Source: Laguncularia racemosa (taxonomy: Eukaryota; Streptophyta; Magnoliopsida; Myrtales; Combretaceae). From it: a DNA stretch of 64,000 nucleotides. Location: NCBI GenBank assembly GCA_037954665.1, contig JBBMOL010000304.1, positions 248,001-312,000 on the forward strand, written 5' to 3'. Shown here piece after piece: positions 1 to 10,111 of this stretch. Numbering within the stretch: the stretch's first letter is position 1; each line of letters opens with the position of its first letter. The translations under genes were made by a program, and so were the position numbers. The notes beneath the pieces were generated by a model, which saw only the letters and a program-made list of their open reading frames with translations, had not been told where the DNA came from and searched no databases.

Positions 1-311
1 GGATTGATCATTATTTATTGATTTCAAATCCATTTATATCTTTGGAATTCACGCAATTCTCTAATTGTTGATTTGGAATTAGGGATTTTTGTTAAGGTTG
101 AATTTTTATTGCTTAAACCCCTTTTAGGCACATCATAATTTGGTATCAAAGCATCATCACACTTGGGTTCATTCTTGATCACGTCCTTGTTGTAGGAATT
201 GGTTCATAAATATTGAGGAATTGTGCAATTATTGAACTAGTTTGATTGACATTGTTTGATTGTCTTTCAAATTAATTTTGTATGTGCTTAATCTTGGTTT
301 TAGGCACATCA
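1..311 (+). repeat. LTR 3' tail plus leader of gypsy family A, cut by window edge
   Basis: The stretch ends an LTR of the same family as the elements at 12903-19052 and 39449-44378 (here called family A). The LTR end motif GGCACATCA closes at 135, followed at 141-152 by TGGTATCAAAGC, a variant of the plant initiator-Met tRNA primer-binding site. A further 176 bp repeat the leader of the 39449 element and close with a second GGCACATCA at 311. After 311 no similarity to the family leader is seen. It may be one end of a solo LTR with an extended tail; the upstream part lies outside the window. Confidence 0.7.
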
Positions 312-1281
312 ATTATGGGAGAATCTTAGGTTAAATCACATCATTATTATTTGCACTCATCTTAAATCTTCATTTAGCATTGTATATTAAGTCTACACAA
401 TGACTAAATGAAGAAGCACTACTAAATTATTATATATAAACAAGGCTCGTAAACCGCTACTATCTTGTTATAAATTCAATAACAAGTGAAATCTTGTCCA
501 TATAAATGATCTTCATACGATTTCTTTGAGTACGTAAAATGCAAAAGACAAATGCTAAGTATATGAAAAATATGAATCTCTCTTTCCAATATGGTTTTTG
601 TTGGTTAGGAAAAAGGGTTTTCTTTGATGTTCATTTAATTTATGTATTTATATAGCCATTTTATTGTAATAGCATTTATGTGATAAATAGCATCTCAATC
701 CTAATTCTACACATTAAATAATTTATTAAAATAAATATATGAAAATTTAAGGTTACATGACTTTAGCAAAATAAAAGAAATTGATCTTACCCTATTGTCA
801 ACCTTGCTCCTACATCTATATTATTTAAGTGGATAGAACACTTTTGGTGTCTTACTTTTTCTCCATGAAATTCCATCAAATAATATACATTATTATTAAA
901 TGGCATTGCAAGCCTATGCACTGAGAAAAAAAAATCTAAATTATATGCAATGTTGGTACTAAGCTCTTGTAATATGCATTACGTAAGCATGTATATGGTA
1001 GCGATGCAACTATTCCACACATGCGCATACGTTAAGAAATTTCCTACCATTAGAAAGGTTTATCTAATGCCCAAACCCCTTCAACTTCATTCAAAGGACA
1101 TTGGTCAAGAGGCAAAATATAGAGGGCTAAAAATATTACATAAATATATTAGGCTAAGCCCGTTGATTATTTGGCTTGACTCATTGGGTTAGGTGATAAG
1201 CCTAATGAGTCCAATCCAATTATTAGGATGACTAAGAGAAAGTTGGTTTAGTAGGCTCGAAATAATGATTGTTAAACTAGT
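312..1281. other. AT-rich interval without a recognisable gene
   Basis: Only short open frames without family resemblance occur here. The stretch holds one copy of a 270-bp direct repeat (617-884), and around 1120-1240 a run of imperfect motifs resembling degenerate transposon termini. I see no exon, RNA gene or terminal repeat that can be defended. Confidence 0.5.
617..884 (+). repeat. Direct repeat copy 1 (pair with 4072-4340)
   Basis: About 270 bp matches 4072-4340 in the same orientation with only a handful of substitutions by eye. The match begins near TTTCTTTGAT and ends at CCATCAAATA, after which the two copies diverge. The copies lie 3.45 kb apart and bracket the gypsy element at 1287-3448 together with flanking sequence, but do not abut that element, so they are not its target duplication or LTRs. 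Confidence 0.8.
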
Positions 1282-1396
1282 CCATCTGATACGAACCACG
1301 CCAACCCGTGACGAAACCTAATACCAATACGTTCGAAAATTCGTTGCTTAAGACGCCCAAACACCTAAAGTGGAAACCGCGACCCGTTGTCTATAG

Positions 1397-2078
1397 TGAC
1401 TTCCATCTCCTTGAAATACTCATCTATACTTTGGCTTCCTTGCCTCAGAGTTTGCAACTTGTTATGCAATTCATGATAATAATACGCAGGCACAAACCGC
1501 TTCTTCATCACTCTTTTCATCTCTTCCTAAGACTCAATAGGTGGCTCGCTACTCCTTCTATTCAACATTAGTTGATCCCACCACACTATAGCATAATCCG
1601 AAAACTCAATGGAAGCAAGTTTTACCTTCTTTCTCCCACTATAGTTGTGACAATCAAACACCATCTACACCTTTTTCTCCCACTTTAAGTACGCCTTGGG
1701 ATCATTATTCCCTTGGAAAGGAGGAATCTTCATATTTATGCTACTCAATTGATCATCCTCTTTATTCCTTTCTCCTCTATCTTCCTAATCTCTAGTTCCT
1801 CTATTCCGACCACTATATCCTCTATAACTCCCGACAGAAGGCTCATCAAAGTCATCATCCGACATCTCATCTCCAACCCTCGGTACTCTCCTAGAATGAC
1901 TCTCCCTCTTACACCCTTGGAATATGTTTGTGGATTGCTCTAGTTTTTGCTCTACCGTCTCATGAATTTGTTCCATTCCCTCTTGGAACATCCTCTTCAT
2001 TTCTCCCCTCAATGCCTCAATGACTAACCTAGCATCAAACCTTCCCCTCTCACCTTCAGGAGAATGTTGCCTCGACAT
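1397..2078 (-). pseudogene. gag N-terminal fragment of family B gypsy
   Basis: The ATG at 2078-2076 opens a frame beginning MSRQHSPEGERGR, followed by a helical, charged stretch containing GEMKRMFQEGMEQ, the usual start of gag in this plant gypsy group. Farther along, in shifting frames, the retrotransposon gag core can be read (motifs NDPKAYLKWEK, FDCHNYS, YAIVWWDQL). The gag protein would form the virus-like particle. Stops and frameshifts interrupt the core, and it runs directly into LTR sequence at 1396/1397, so zinc knuckle and pol are missing. Confidence 0.8.
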
Positions 2079-2571
2079 AGTTCCTGCAGAAAAGATTAGT
2101 ACTAACACAAATATATATAAAATTAAACCTCACGATACACTCCCTTACGTGTTTCGCTCAAATGATGATATCACACAATCATTCGTGTATTCTCACAAAC
2201 AATGATGATATCACTCACCAATTTCCTCGTCTCAATTCTCTTGGAACTAACCCGAACTACACCAATTCCTTTCCGTAGAATTCAAAAACAACTCTAGGGT
2301 TCGTAAAATTTTTCCTCTATTTTTCTATCCGAATTTTTTTTTTGTCTCTGTTTTTGGCTTTTGATCACGTTTCTCTTTTCTTTTCTTTTCTCTTCTTTTT
2401 TTTTGTCGTGATTTTTACTCTTTTTTTTTTTTAACAATCGCCTAGTTGATATTACACTATTAAAAGACAATCAATACTACGAAATTGAATATAATAATTG
2501 ATATGAACGATTGGAGTTAGGGTTTTTGATATTACCTTCCTCAACCGAACTTGATGTTTTGACAAACCTAA

Positions 2572-2583
2572 GCTCTGATACCA
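2572..2583 (-). other. Primer-binding site (initiator Met tRNA)
   Basis: On the minus strand the sequence reads TGGTATCAGAGC, complementary to the 3' end of plant initiator-Met tRNA. It sits three bases inside the end of the 5' LTR that starts at 2587, which fixes the orientation of the element. Confidence 0.9.
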
Positions 2584-2586
2584 AAC

Positions 2587-3448
2587 TGATACAAACCACA
2601 CCAACCCGTGATGAAACCTAATACCAATACGTTCGGAAATTCGTTGCCTAAGACGCCCAAACACCTAAAGTGGAAACCGCAACCTGTTGTCTATATGTGA
2701 GATAAGAACCTTGGTATAAGTAAAGACGCCACAATCGGGATGAAAGACCGATTGATAAGTCGGAATGAACGCCACGGAAATCAATCCAATAAGTTCGATT
2801 TAGTTCTTGAAGAACCAAGAGAGGAGCCTCTCAAAAGTGTTTAATGTTCAAAGATGTAAAATTCTAAGTTGTTCTAAACCCTAGGAGCTTTTATACTAGG
2901 GTTACAATTCGTGTAAAACAAGTCCAAAATGACGTAGTTTAGATAAGTGGCGTAAAAACGCGAAAACAGAACAAGTTGGCCCGCAGGGGATACACGGCCG
3001 TATACACGACCGTGTACTTTGGCCATGTACCTTTCTATGCAACTTCTGGCAACATACATGACCATGTACATGACCGTGTACTTTGACTGTGTACCTTTCT
3101 ATGCATTTGCTTGACTCCATACACGACCGTGCCTTTTAGCCATGTGTCTGGCCGTGTATGATTCTGTGCAATCTTGGAATTCCTACATGGCCGTGCCTTG
3201 AAAATACACGCCCTCTTCAACCCGTGTCCGGTGTGACTTGTATAAAAGCAAAGGTCTTCCCATGGTTGTTCCAATCCGTTCCAACTTCATGATTGCTCTA
3301 ATCCTTTCCGGCTTCATGGACAACCTTTATCAACCCGTTAAGTGCTTCCTTGAATCGTTTCGCTCGATTTCTTGTGATCGGTCCAGGCGGCACTTCAAGA
3401 GGATCCACATTTCTTCTTCCGGCTTGGCTCTCATCATGGATCTCATCA
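2587..3448 (-). repeat. 5' LTR of family B gypsy element
   Basis: An 862-bp LTR with TG...CA ends (TGATAC at 2587, ATCA at 3448). Its first 110 bp match 1287-1396. On the minus strand its outer end encodes a short frame containing GPITRNRAKRFKEAL, recognisable as the C-terminal tail of pol in this group, so pol reads into the LTR. The interior (2985-3225) carries the CACGG/CCGTG cluster described separately. Confidence 0.88.
2985..3225. repeat. CACGG...CCGTG palindrome cluster in family B LTR
   Basis: At least ten copies or near copies of ACACGGCCGTGT-like half-sites and palindromes lie within 240 bp, for example at 2992-3018, 3056-3082 and 3120-3160, spaced by short T/C-rich linkers. Many show a single C-to-T or G-to-A change, such as CCATGTA. 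The same motif is clustered in LTRs of two unrelated families in this window. Confidence 0.8.
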
Positions 3449-3499
3449 CCATCCACATCTAACCTTTCTCGAGAAAACTTATGCACCTATGAGGAAGGC

Positions 3500-3960
3500 T
3501 ACTGACCTTGGGCCTATAACAAGTTTATTAGGATAACTCTAAAATGAGGAGACTCCATCTCAACAGTTGATTGCTAAGGTAATCTAATAGATGTCATCGG
3601 GCCTAAAAGTCTATAAATACTCAGCCATTCCTCCTCATAAAGCGATGTTTTTCTAGATTCTAGGGTTTAGAGAAATAGTTTTTGACTAAGAATTTTATAC
3701 TCTCAAAGATCATATAGGAGTTTAAGTGAAGAACAGTCTCCATTACTCAAGAAGTACAATCTTACTGTATGTATTTGTCGATGAGAAAGTGCCTTTAAAA
3801 TTAACATCTTCTTTTTCTTATTCAACAATTTATTCGATTTTTTCCACTGTTAATCTCATATCATTGTACTAATAAGTGAAACAATGCTGATATTAAGATT
3901 TCGATTACCTATATGCTTAATAGATTAATTTTTGTTAGGGTTTGTAAAATGATTTCTTGA
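3500..3960 (+). repeat. Possible LTR fragment with TATA box
   Basis: The segment has the look of a plus-strand LTR core: GGGCCTAAAAGTCTATAAAT around 3600-3620 gives a TATA box, followed by a T-rich leader and an AGGGTTTAG stretch typical of plant retroelement transcripts. No terminal repeats, target duplications or second copy were found, so the identity (possibly Tat-like) is a guess from style. Confidence 0.35.
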
Positions 3961-4071
3961 TGTATACAATTTATTTATGCACTTTATGATAGCATTAGTT
4001 CAAAACATTTTACTTCTAGAAAGTTATATTTTTTGTGCTAATTTGTAATTATTGTGTTTCGATATGTTAGT

Positions 4072-4340
4072 TTGGTTTTCTTTGATATTCATTTAATTTA
4101 TGTATTTATATAACCACTTTATTGTAATAGCATTTAAGTGATAAATAGCATCTCAATCCTAATTCTACACATTAAGTAATTTATTAAAATAAATATATGA
4201 AAATTTAAGGTTACATGACTTTAGCAAAATAAAAGAAATTGATCTTACCCTATTGTCAACCTTGCTCCTACATCTATATTATTTAAGTGGATAAAACACT
4301 TTTGGTGTCTTACTTTTTCTCCATGAAATTCCATCAAATA
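4072..4340 (+). repeat. Direct repeat copy 2 (pair with 617-884)
   Basis: This is the second copy of the 270-bp repeat. The substitutions relative to copy 1 are few, implying a recent duplication or gene conversion. To its left lies the LTR-like fragment at 3500-3960, to its right unrelated AT-rich sequence. Confidence 0.8.
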
Positions 4341-4971
4341 TCCATAAAAGATTCATGTTATTTACGGCTATAAATAAGCCTACATATTACAGTAAATTTG
4401 ATACAAACTTCTTAAACTCATCCTCCCATCTCCTATCTTTTCTTTTTCTAAGCAATTACTATAGTTTTAATATCCATGGGACCATGATAAAAGAAAAGAA
4501 GAAGAAGAAGAAGAAAAGATCAGTTTTATGATAATCGTAAAGTTATTGCTATCTTAGTTAATGATCAATGAGGTTTGCCTTTATGGTTATTATCTTATCG
4601 TTTTCTTCTCAATATGCACAATTGAAGAACAATGTGAGTTGAAAGAACCACTATCGAAAAAGTGGAGGCAAATTTGTGCAACCTTACAATGTTCTAACTT
4701 AAAAAGTGCAAACTATAGTTTAGGTGTGTGTAACGCTTTAAGCATAACTTAATCAAATTAAATCATATTTTCGTGTAACTTAGAGAAGATAAATTATTCA
4801 AATTGAGGGGTTCAAAGTTCAACAACATAAACATAATAGTAGACAAAGATAAAGCATTCTTTTTTTTTTTTCCTTAATATACTCTAAATTAGAGTGTAAA
4901 TTTTGGGATAGATACAAGGCATATAGATGAAAACATGTGAGAGTAGGTTCAAAAAATTATTTCTAGTACTT
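4341..4971. other. Interval without a recognisable gene
   Basis: A 63-codon open frame at 4561-4752 has no family resemblance I can name and no supporting context. Poly-A and GAA runs occur near 4490-4520. A TATA-like CTATAAATAA near 4369 could belong to a lost promoter. Nothing else is seen. Confidence 0.45.
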
Positions 4972-5358
4972 ATGTTGGCTAACTACATACAACGTACAAG
5001 GTCTGAGCTCCAGCTAAATGACAGTCATTGCGAGAAAGCACTTGGAATAATAAATTAAACGAAATATTTAGCTGTCAAGCATCGATTTCTTCCTTATAAG
5101 ACAAAACTTGAAGCATCAAATTCTTCTACTTCTTCTTTTTATTTATTATTTTTAACGACTTTACCAAGTGGGGCGGCTCCGCAGCCGGATGTACATCATG
5201 CCATCAAGAAGCTGAGTAGGTTAAGGAGCATCGTCACGTGTCTATCATTCTACCACAAACCATGACCCCGATTTTCTTTCTTCTCATAATCCCACTGTCA
5301 CCTGCTCTCTCTTTCAACTACATAAGCTTTAGTAGCGACAATACCAATATCTTACGAA
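4972..5358 (+). pseudogene. 5' fragment of L-type lectin receptor kinase (copy 1)
   Basis: The promoter-proximal block at 4980-5040 and 5170-5261 matches the region upstream of the intact receptor kinase at 46540-46809, including the element GCTCCAGCTAAATGACAGTC and the GC-rich GCGGCTCCGCAG. An ATG at 5262-5264 opens the same signal peptide start (MTPIFFLL) and the first lectin residues, after which similarity stops near 5354 at an A-run. The lectin domain, membrane span and kinase are absent. The upstream block also differs by an insertion of about 100 bp. It marks a third member of a former tandem cluster. Confidence 0.85.
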
Positions 5359-5751
5359 AAAAATAACGTAAATAATATAATTTTTAAAAATTATTAATTA
5401 TATAAAAGCACATGCATTTTCTATAGCAAAAAATATATATGGAAAACACATACATTACCCATATTTTCAATACAAATTTATTTATTTTTATATGCTAAAT
5501 GAAACACCCTACAAATATTGGAGAAAGAAAAAAGAACAAAAGAACACAAAAAAAAATTAATAACTTTGACATTTGGTTTAATAAATATCAAAACCTGCCA
5601 AAAAAAAAAGAAAAGGAATATGCGAGTACATGAATAACAATCCAATACTTTAGCTGAATTATAACCATTTTATATGAGTACAATTAATAGGACCATAAGA
5701 TTGTAGAAATACCATGAAGATCATAACAATGATCAAAAGTGACTATGGAAT
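5359..5751. other. AT-rich interval without features
   Basis: Poly-A and poly-T runs and short microsatellite-like stretches only. No continuation of the lectin gene is detected. Confidence 0.4.
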
Positions 5752-6850
5752 AAAATAAATATATATATAGTTATAATATGATAATTGTAAACACCTCGTT
5801 TTTATTCCTATCTAGGTTTTTTTTAATAACAATTATAATAATAAATAGTTTTTGTTCCTATCTACTCAATTAACCTTAGCTTATTTTCCAACTTAGGTTG
5901 GTGGTGGCTCTTTTTAAAAATTAATTTTTCTTAATTTAGTTTAATAATCTGTATTAAATAGGTAGGATTTATTATAGATTATAATTAAGAAAAATGACCA
6001 AAAATTAGACTGGACGAGATTGCAACTCCACTAGGGACTATTTTATTTTAAAATGTAAGCTAACCATATAGTAATTTCCTTGAATATATCTAAAAGGCCT
6101 TTAATTTCTTGTATATGTTTTTATTTTGTTGTATGTCTTTTGAATTATTTTTGTAAATAGTGGTACTAACTAGCTTTTAAGTGATGCAAAAGAAAAAGGA
6201 GAAAAGAAAAAAAGAAGGAAAAGGTGAAAGTGGGCCTAATGGGCCAATACGAAATTTCTCTTTTATGCATGTCTAGACATAGTCGAACCTAAGCCATTTA
6301 GAAAACTAGGACATAATGCCATTGTGTACCCATTAGGTCGAAGTAGTATATACCACCACCTAGTAGTGATTAGGTAATTCCACTCCAGACTTCGATGTAA
6401 CCACCAATTATAAAGCTGGAGACTTTTAGAACTTACCTTCATTCATGCGCACGTGAATTTTATTTATTTCTTTATCTATTCTTATTTTTTTGTTCTATTA
6501 TTGTATGTCTTTCCACAAATGAAAAGTAATGTAACACTATGAGTGTAAAGCTACAATTTTACTAATGTTCAAAATTATAGTTTTTGTAATCTCTTTTCCC
6601 AGTATTTATTTTTCTTCAGCAGTATTGATGCGCTCGAATTTAACTAATCATTTTATGTTTTTAATTTATAACCAATAAAATCTACTATTGATCTAGGTAA
6701 TATACCTATCGATTATAAGATAGATTTAACAAGTGTCATCCTCTAGGATCTTGAAAACAAGTACTAGTATTACCTTTCTCTACTATCTAATCTAATTTAT
6801 GATGTGGAAATTATAAATTAAATTAACAATTTACAAATCCTAATAATCAT
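5752..6850 (+). repeat. 1.1-kb duplicated block, copy 1
   Basis: The block begins AAAATAAATATAT...GTTATAATATGATAATTGTA and is repeated immediately afterwards (start 6851). From 5866 to 6850 it matches 10117-10856, except that about 220 bp (around 6130-6350) are missing from the second copy. The last 220 bp (6626-6848, starting TGATGCGCTCGAATTT) match the beginning of the Athila-like LTR at 21587, so the block ends in a truncated LTR. No coding sequence is recognised. Confidence 0.75.
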
Positions 6851-6960
6851 AAAATAAATATATGTATAGTTATAATATGATAATTGTAGACACCCCATTT
6901 TTGCTTTCATCTAGGTTTTTTTCTTTTTTAATAACAATTATAATAATAAAAAGCCTAGTT
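6851..6960 (+). repeat. Left piece of duplicated block, copy 2
   Basis: These 110 bp match 5752-5860. The remainder of copy 2 resumes at 10112, so about 3.15 kb (6961-10111), holding the SINE and the hAT element, sits between the pieces. The sequence just after (6961-7261) is simple AAT/AAAT-rich DNA with no gene. Confidence 0.65.
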
Positions 6961-7261
6961 TATGAGATAATAAAAGTTAAATAAAAATAAACAAAAGTTA
7001 ATAATAATAAATAAAATAATAACAATAATAATAATAATAAATAATAAGCATAAAGTTTTTAATTAATTCAAAATAGCTAGATAAAAATAAGAAAAAAAAT
7101 CTTCATAAAAATAAAAAAATAAAAAAATAAAAATTATGAATTTTTTTAAGAAAAAGCAAGAAAAAAAGGGTTTCTAAATTAAGTTTAAGAACCTCAAATC
7201 AATAAAAATTAATTAGAAAGATCAGTTCATATGCAAATTAATTGCATGCAAAAAAGGAGAG

Positions 7262-7407
7262 AAGGGCCAAGCCAGTTGGTTCGTGTATTGCCTGCATAAG
7301 TAAGGAGAGCTTAGGAGGTCGTGGGTTCGATCCCTATGTAGGCCCAATGGTGATTGGAATGCTGTGAACAACGAGCAATAGCAACTGTGCCCATTACGAC
7401 TTGTACC
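7262..7407 (+). mobile_element. tRNA-derived SINE-like segment, interrupted by hAT
   Basis: The segment carries a plausible RNA polymerase III A box (CCAAGCCAGTTGGTTCG near 7267-7283) and a strong B box (GTGGGTTCGATCCC near 7321-7334), about 45 bp apart, as in tRNA-derived SINEs. It lacks tRNA cloverleaf pairing. Its body appears to continue after the hAT insertion from 8857. Flanking target duplications were not identified, so extent is uncertain. Confidence 0.55.
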
Positions 7408-8848
7408 TAGGGGTGGGAATTGCGGGGCGGGCAAAAAATTTGGACCCGCTAAAGCTGCGGGCCATTTTGACCCGCGCCCGCATGACCCGCCGAGCGGGGC
7501 GGGCAAGTTCCCGCGAGCGCGGGTTGGCCCGCGGACCCGCGATCAGAAACGGAGGTCTTCTGGACTTCTGGAGCTGGGCATGGTACGGACACCGGTTGAG
7601 TCCTTACAATACATCTTGGCCTCTTCTGGAGCTGGGCATGATTCCGATTCTTCGGCTTCTTCTTCAGAGAATCAGCAGCAAAATAGACAGAGTCCTTACA
7701 ATGCATCTTGGCCTCAGAGTTACAGGTTGGTGTGTTTACCTTTGTGTGTGTATGAACCTTCATGAAATTTTCAAATGAAGCTAGATTATTAGATTTGTAT
7801 CGATTGAGATTCAAATTATTATTATTTTTTTATTTTCACGCGGCCGATTCAATTGCCAGGAGCAAAAATTCATGACATAATTATTATCCAACTGCAGATG
7901 CTATAATATATTATTGAAATTCAAGTTTAAAAATACTAAATGATTTGTTTTTGTGGAACTCCCATTTCAGGCAATCCAATGACCTGTACAGCAGTGTGCC
8001 ATCACCAAACATTGGGTTTCTAGGCACTCCATCATTGTCCAAAGTGAGTGGCTCATTCCTAACTTCGTCGTTCACAAGGAAGCACACACCAGAAAGCTTG
8101 TCCTCTATAATAAAACCCCTCTTACCTGAAAAAGAAGACAACTAAATTCAATAGAGAAAAAGCTCACATTCTCTTCTTCCTCCACTTCCAAGAAAAACTT
8201 CTGTCATAAAAGATGATGAAGAGAAACAATCTAAGGTTTCTCATGAGACTTCTATGCCAAGCCAGAGCATCAACGGCCACTCAGTACTAAACGGTAAGCG
8301 TAGTCTAATTATTCTCTTTAATTTACATCGGACTAATTGACGACGTGAATTACAACCGGACGACTGACGACTGACGACTTGACGATCGACGACACTGACG
8401 CCACCGGACCGCACCTTCTCCTTTGCAGCTTGACCTTGTCCCGGACCATACGTACACCAGATGAGGACGCCTTGATGACCGACGACGTGACGACACCAAC
8501 GCCACCGGACCACACCTTCTCCTTCGCAGCTCAACGTGACGACACCGATGTGCAGCTTGACCTCATCCGCATGCAGTTGGCGCCTGGCAGCAGCCCACAC
8601 GGCCACACCCCCGCACACCGCACCTTCTCCGTCACACTCCGCAGCTGGACGTCGCACCACCACCGCCGCCACCTATTTTACATAAAAAAAAAAATTGTTG
8701 CGGGCCGTCGCGGACCAACTCGCATGGCCCGCAGGGCGGGGCAGGCAGACTTTCCTGACCCGCTAGACTTGCGGGCCAGCCCGCGACGACCCGCGGGCTG
8801 GTGCGGGGCGGGGCGGGCTGGCCCATTTAGCCCGCATTACCAGCCCTA
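7408..8848. mobile_element. Non-autonomous hAT element carrying host gene exons (Pack-type)
   Basis: Ends are TAGGGGTGGG at 7408 and, inverted, TAGGGCTGGT at 8848, flanked by a perfect 8-bp target duplication CTTGTACC (7400-7407 and 8849-8856), the hallmark of hAT transposons. Subterminal regions (7420-7545 and 8700-8830) are dense in GCGGGC/CCCGC repeats, a candidate transposase-binding array, and contrast sharply with the AT-rich surroundings. No transposase is encoded. The interior holds two exons and one intron of an amino-acid-transporter-like gene (7640-8293) and, at 8340-8680, GC-rich DNA with a ~100-bp partial tandem duplication. Movement would need transposase from elsewhere. Confidence 0.9.
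7640..8293 (+). pseudogene. Captured exon-intron-exon of AVT1-like vacuolar amino acid transporter
   Basis: Exon A (about 7635-7725) reads a Ser/Gln-rich stretch ending WPQSYR; the donor CAG/GTTGGT at 7725/7726 and acceptor TTTCAG/GC at 7970/7971 join it in frame with exon B (7971-8293), which contains DLYSSVPSP, IGFLGTPSL, TRKHTPESL and SHSLLPPLPRK, and ends at a second donor GTAAGC (8294). These motifs are, from memory of the family, the cytosolic N-terminus of plant AVT1-type amino acid/auxin permease transporters; the transmembrane part was not captured. Two stops (TAA, TAG near 8142-8153) interrupt exon B at what look like glutamine codons. Part of exon A is duplicated upstream at 7568-7625 with an internal deletion. 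Intron retention shows capture from DNA, not from mRNA. Confidence 0.75.
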
Positions 8849-8856
8849 CTTGTACC

Positions 8857-10111
8857 CATGATCTAATTTGCAAACTGACCTGCTATCCGACCCGCACGTG
8901 TGAAGCGAACCCATAACTCGGCTTGTATCCATCTTAGCATATTTAGTTGGTTACATTTTTTTTTAAATTCTTCTTTTCCTTTTCATTATTTTATTTTATT
9001 TATTATTAGAATTTTTAGCTTAGCTTTAGAAATATTAGAATAATAAAATTTTGAGTACCTATCAGGTATTAATGATGTAAACCATCGCTTGATGGTGAAA
9101 AACAAAAAACCTATTTTTTTTTAAATAAAAGCCATTATTAAAATATAAAAATATAAATACAAAAAAAAAACTCTAGTATACGTCAGGGTCTTAGAAATTA
9201 AAAAAAAACATAAAAATGAAATATTTACAAAATCAAAATAAATAACTAAAAATTTTTAGTATAAATAAAATTTTAGAAACAAAAATTAAATAAAAAGTAA
9301 AAGCGATAAAACAATAAAATTTTTTAATGTAAATTTTTTATTAAACTTATAGATTAGGAATCAAAGTATAAAAATATAAAATATAAAAAATAATAAAATG
9401 AAATTTTTTTTGCTAAAATCTAGCATTTTAGGGTTTCATTACTTAGATTTTTTTTTTAAATAAAAAATTAATATGATATTTCCTAAACATAGGTTGTCTT
9501 AGGTTTTTCATACTTGTATAATAAATCTAGGTCATTTAAGCATTTTCTTAATAAAATTAACCTAATTAAATGGCGTAAACCTAATCAAATAAAATTAATT
9601 AACAAACTAAAATTGTTTGAAAGAAAGGCAAGCTATGGACAGTTTGATCTTAGTTAGTAGGTATATAGGCACATGAGGTCACCATAATAAACTAAAAACT
9701 TTAAGCTAGGAAAAAAAATAAAACAATAAAATAAAATCTTTGGAAAAAATAAAATAAAATAAAAACTTTAGAAAAAGTAAACAAAGTAAAAATTTTAAGT
9801 TATTAGCTTAATAAAATAAAAGCCTTAGATTAATTTAGAAAATTAGTATAATAAACTTCAAACTTTAGGTTTTTAGCATTGATTTATAATCTTACAAAAA
9901 AAAATAAAAACATGAAAATAATAATAATAAATAGCATAGTACAATATATAGCAGTAGATATATATATAAAGGCCTTGTAGTAAAAGTTCTTAAAAATTCT
10001 ATATGGTAATCATTTATGTTTTAATAGATTAACCTCCTGAATCTAACTTTTTTGGTTAATTATTTTTCTAAAATATTTTTAGAAAAATTTGCAAACTATT
10101 AGCTATTTAAG
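8857..10111. other. AT-rich interval, SINE remainder then no gene
   Basis: The first ~90 bp probably continue the SINE interrupted at 7407. The remainder is A/T-rich with many AAAATAAAA-type runs and no frame, terminal repeat or RNA gene that can be supported. Confidence 0.45.

Larger units (their letters stand above)
1287..3448 (-). mobile_element. Ty3/gypsy deletion derivative (family B)
   Basis: A minus-strand LTR element flanked by perfect 5-bp target duplications CCATC at 1282-1286 and 3449-3453. The right (5') LTR is full length at 2587-3448; the left (3') LTR survives only as its last 110 bp, 1287-1396. Between them are a primer-binding site, a leader and the N-terminal part of gag. 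The rest of gag, all of pol and most of the 3' LTR are gone, consistent with one large deletion ending inside the 3' LTR. It cannot be autonomous. Confidence 0.88.

Noticed and set aside
2874..3274. Several overlapping minus-strand frames with RSCI/HGRVYGR repeats as a repeat protein gene
   Set aside because: They arise from translating the CACGGCCGTG cluster in an LTR; no promoter, homologue or frame preference.
7262..7345. Functional tRNA gene
   Set aside because: A and B boxes are present but acceptor, D and anticodon stems do not pair as in a tRNA; a SINE head fits better.
8379..8861. 160-codon open frame across GC-rich DNA
   Set aside because: It crosses the hAT right end and target duplication, has Thr/Pro/His-rich repetitive composition and overlaps other-frame openings, as expected in GC-rich DNA with few stops.
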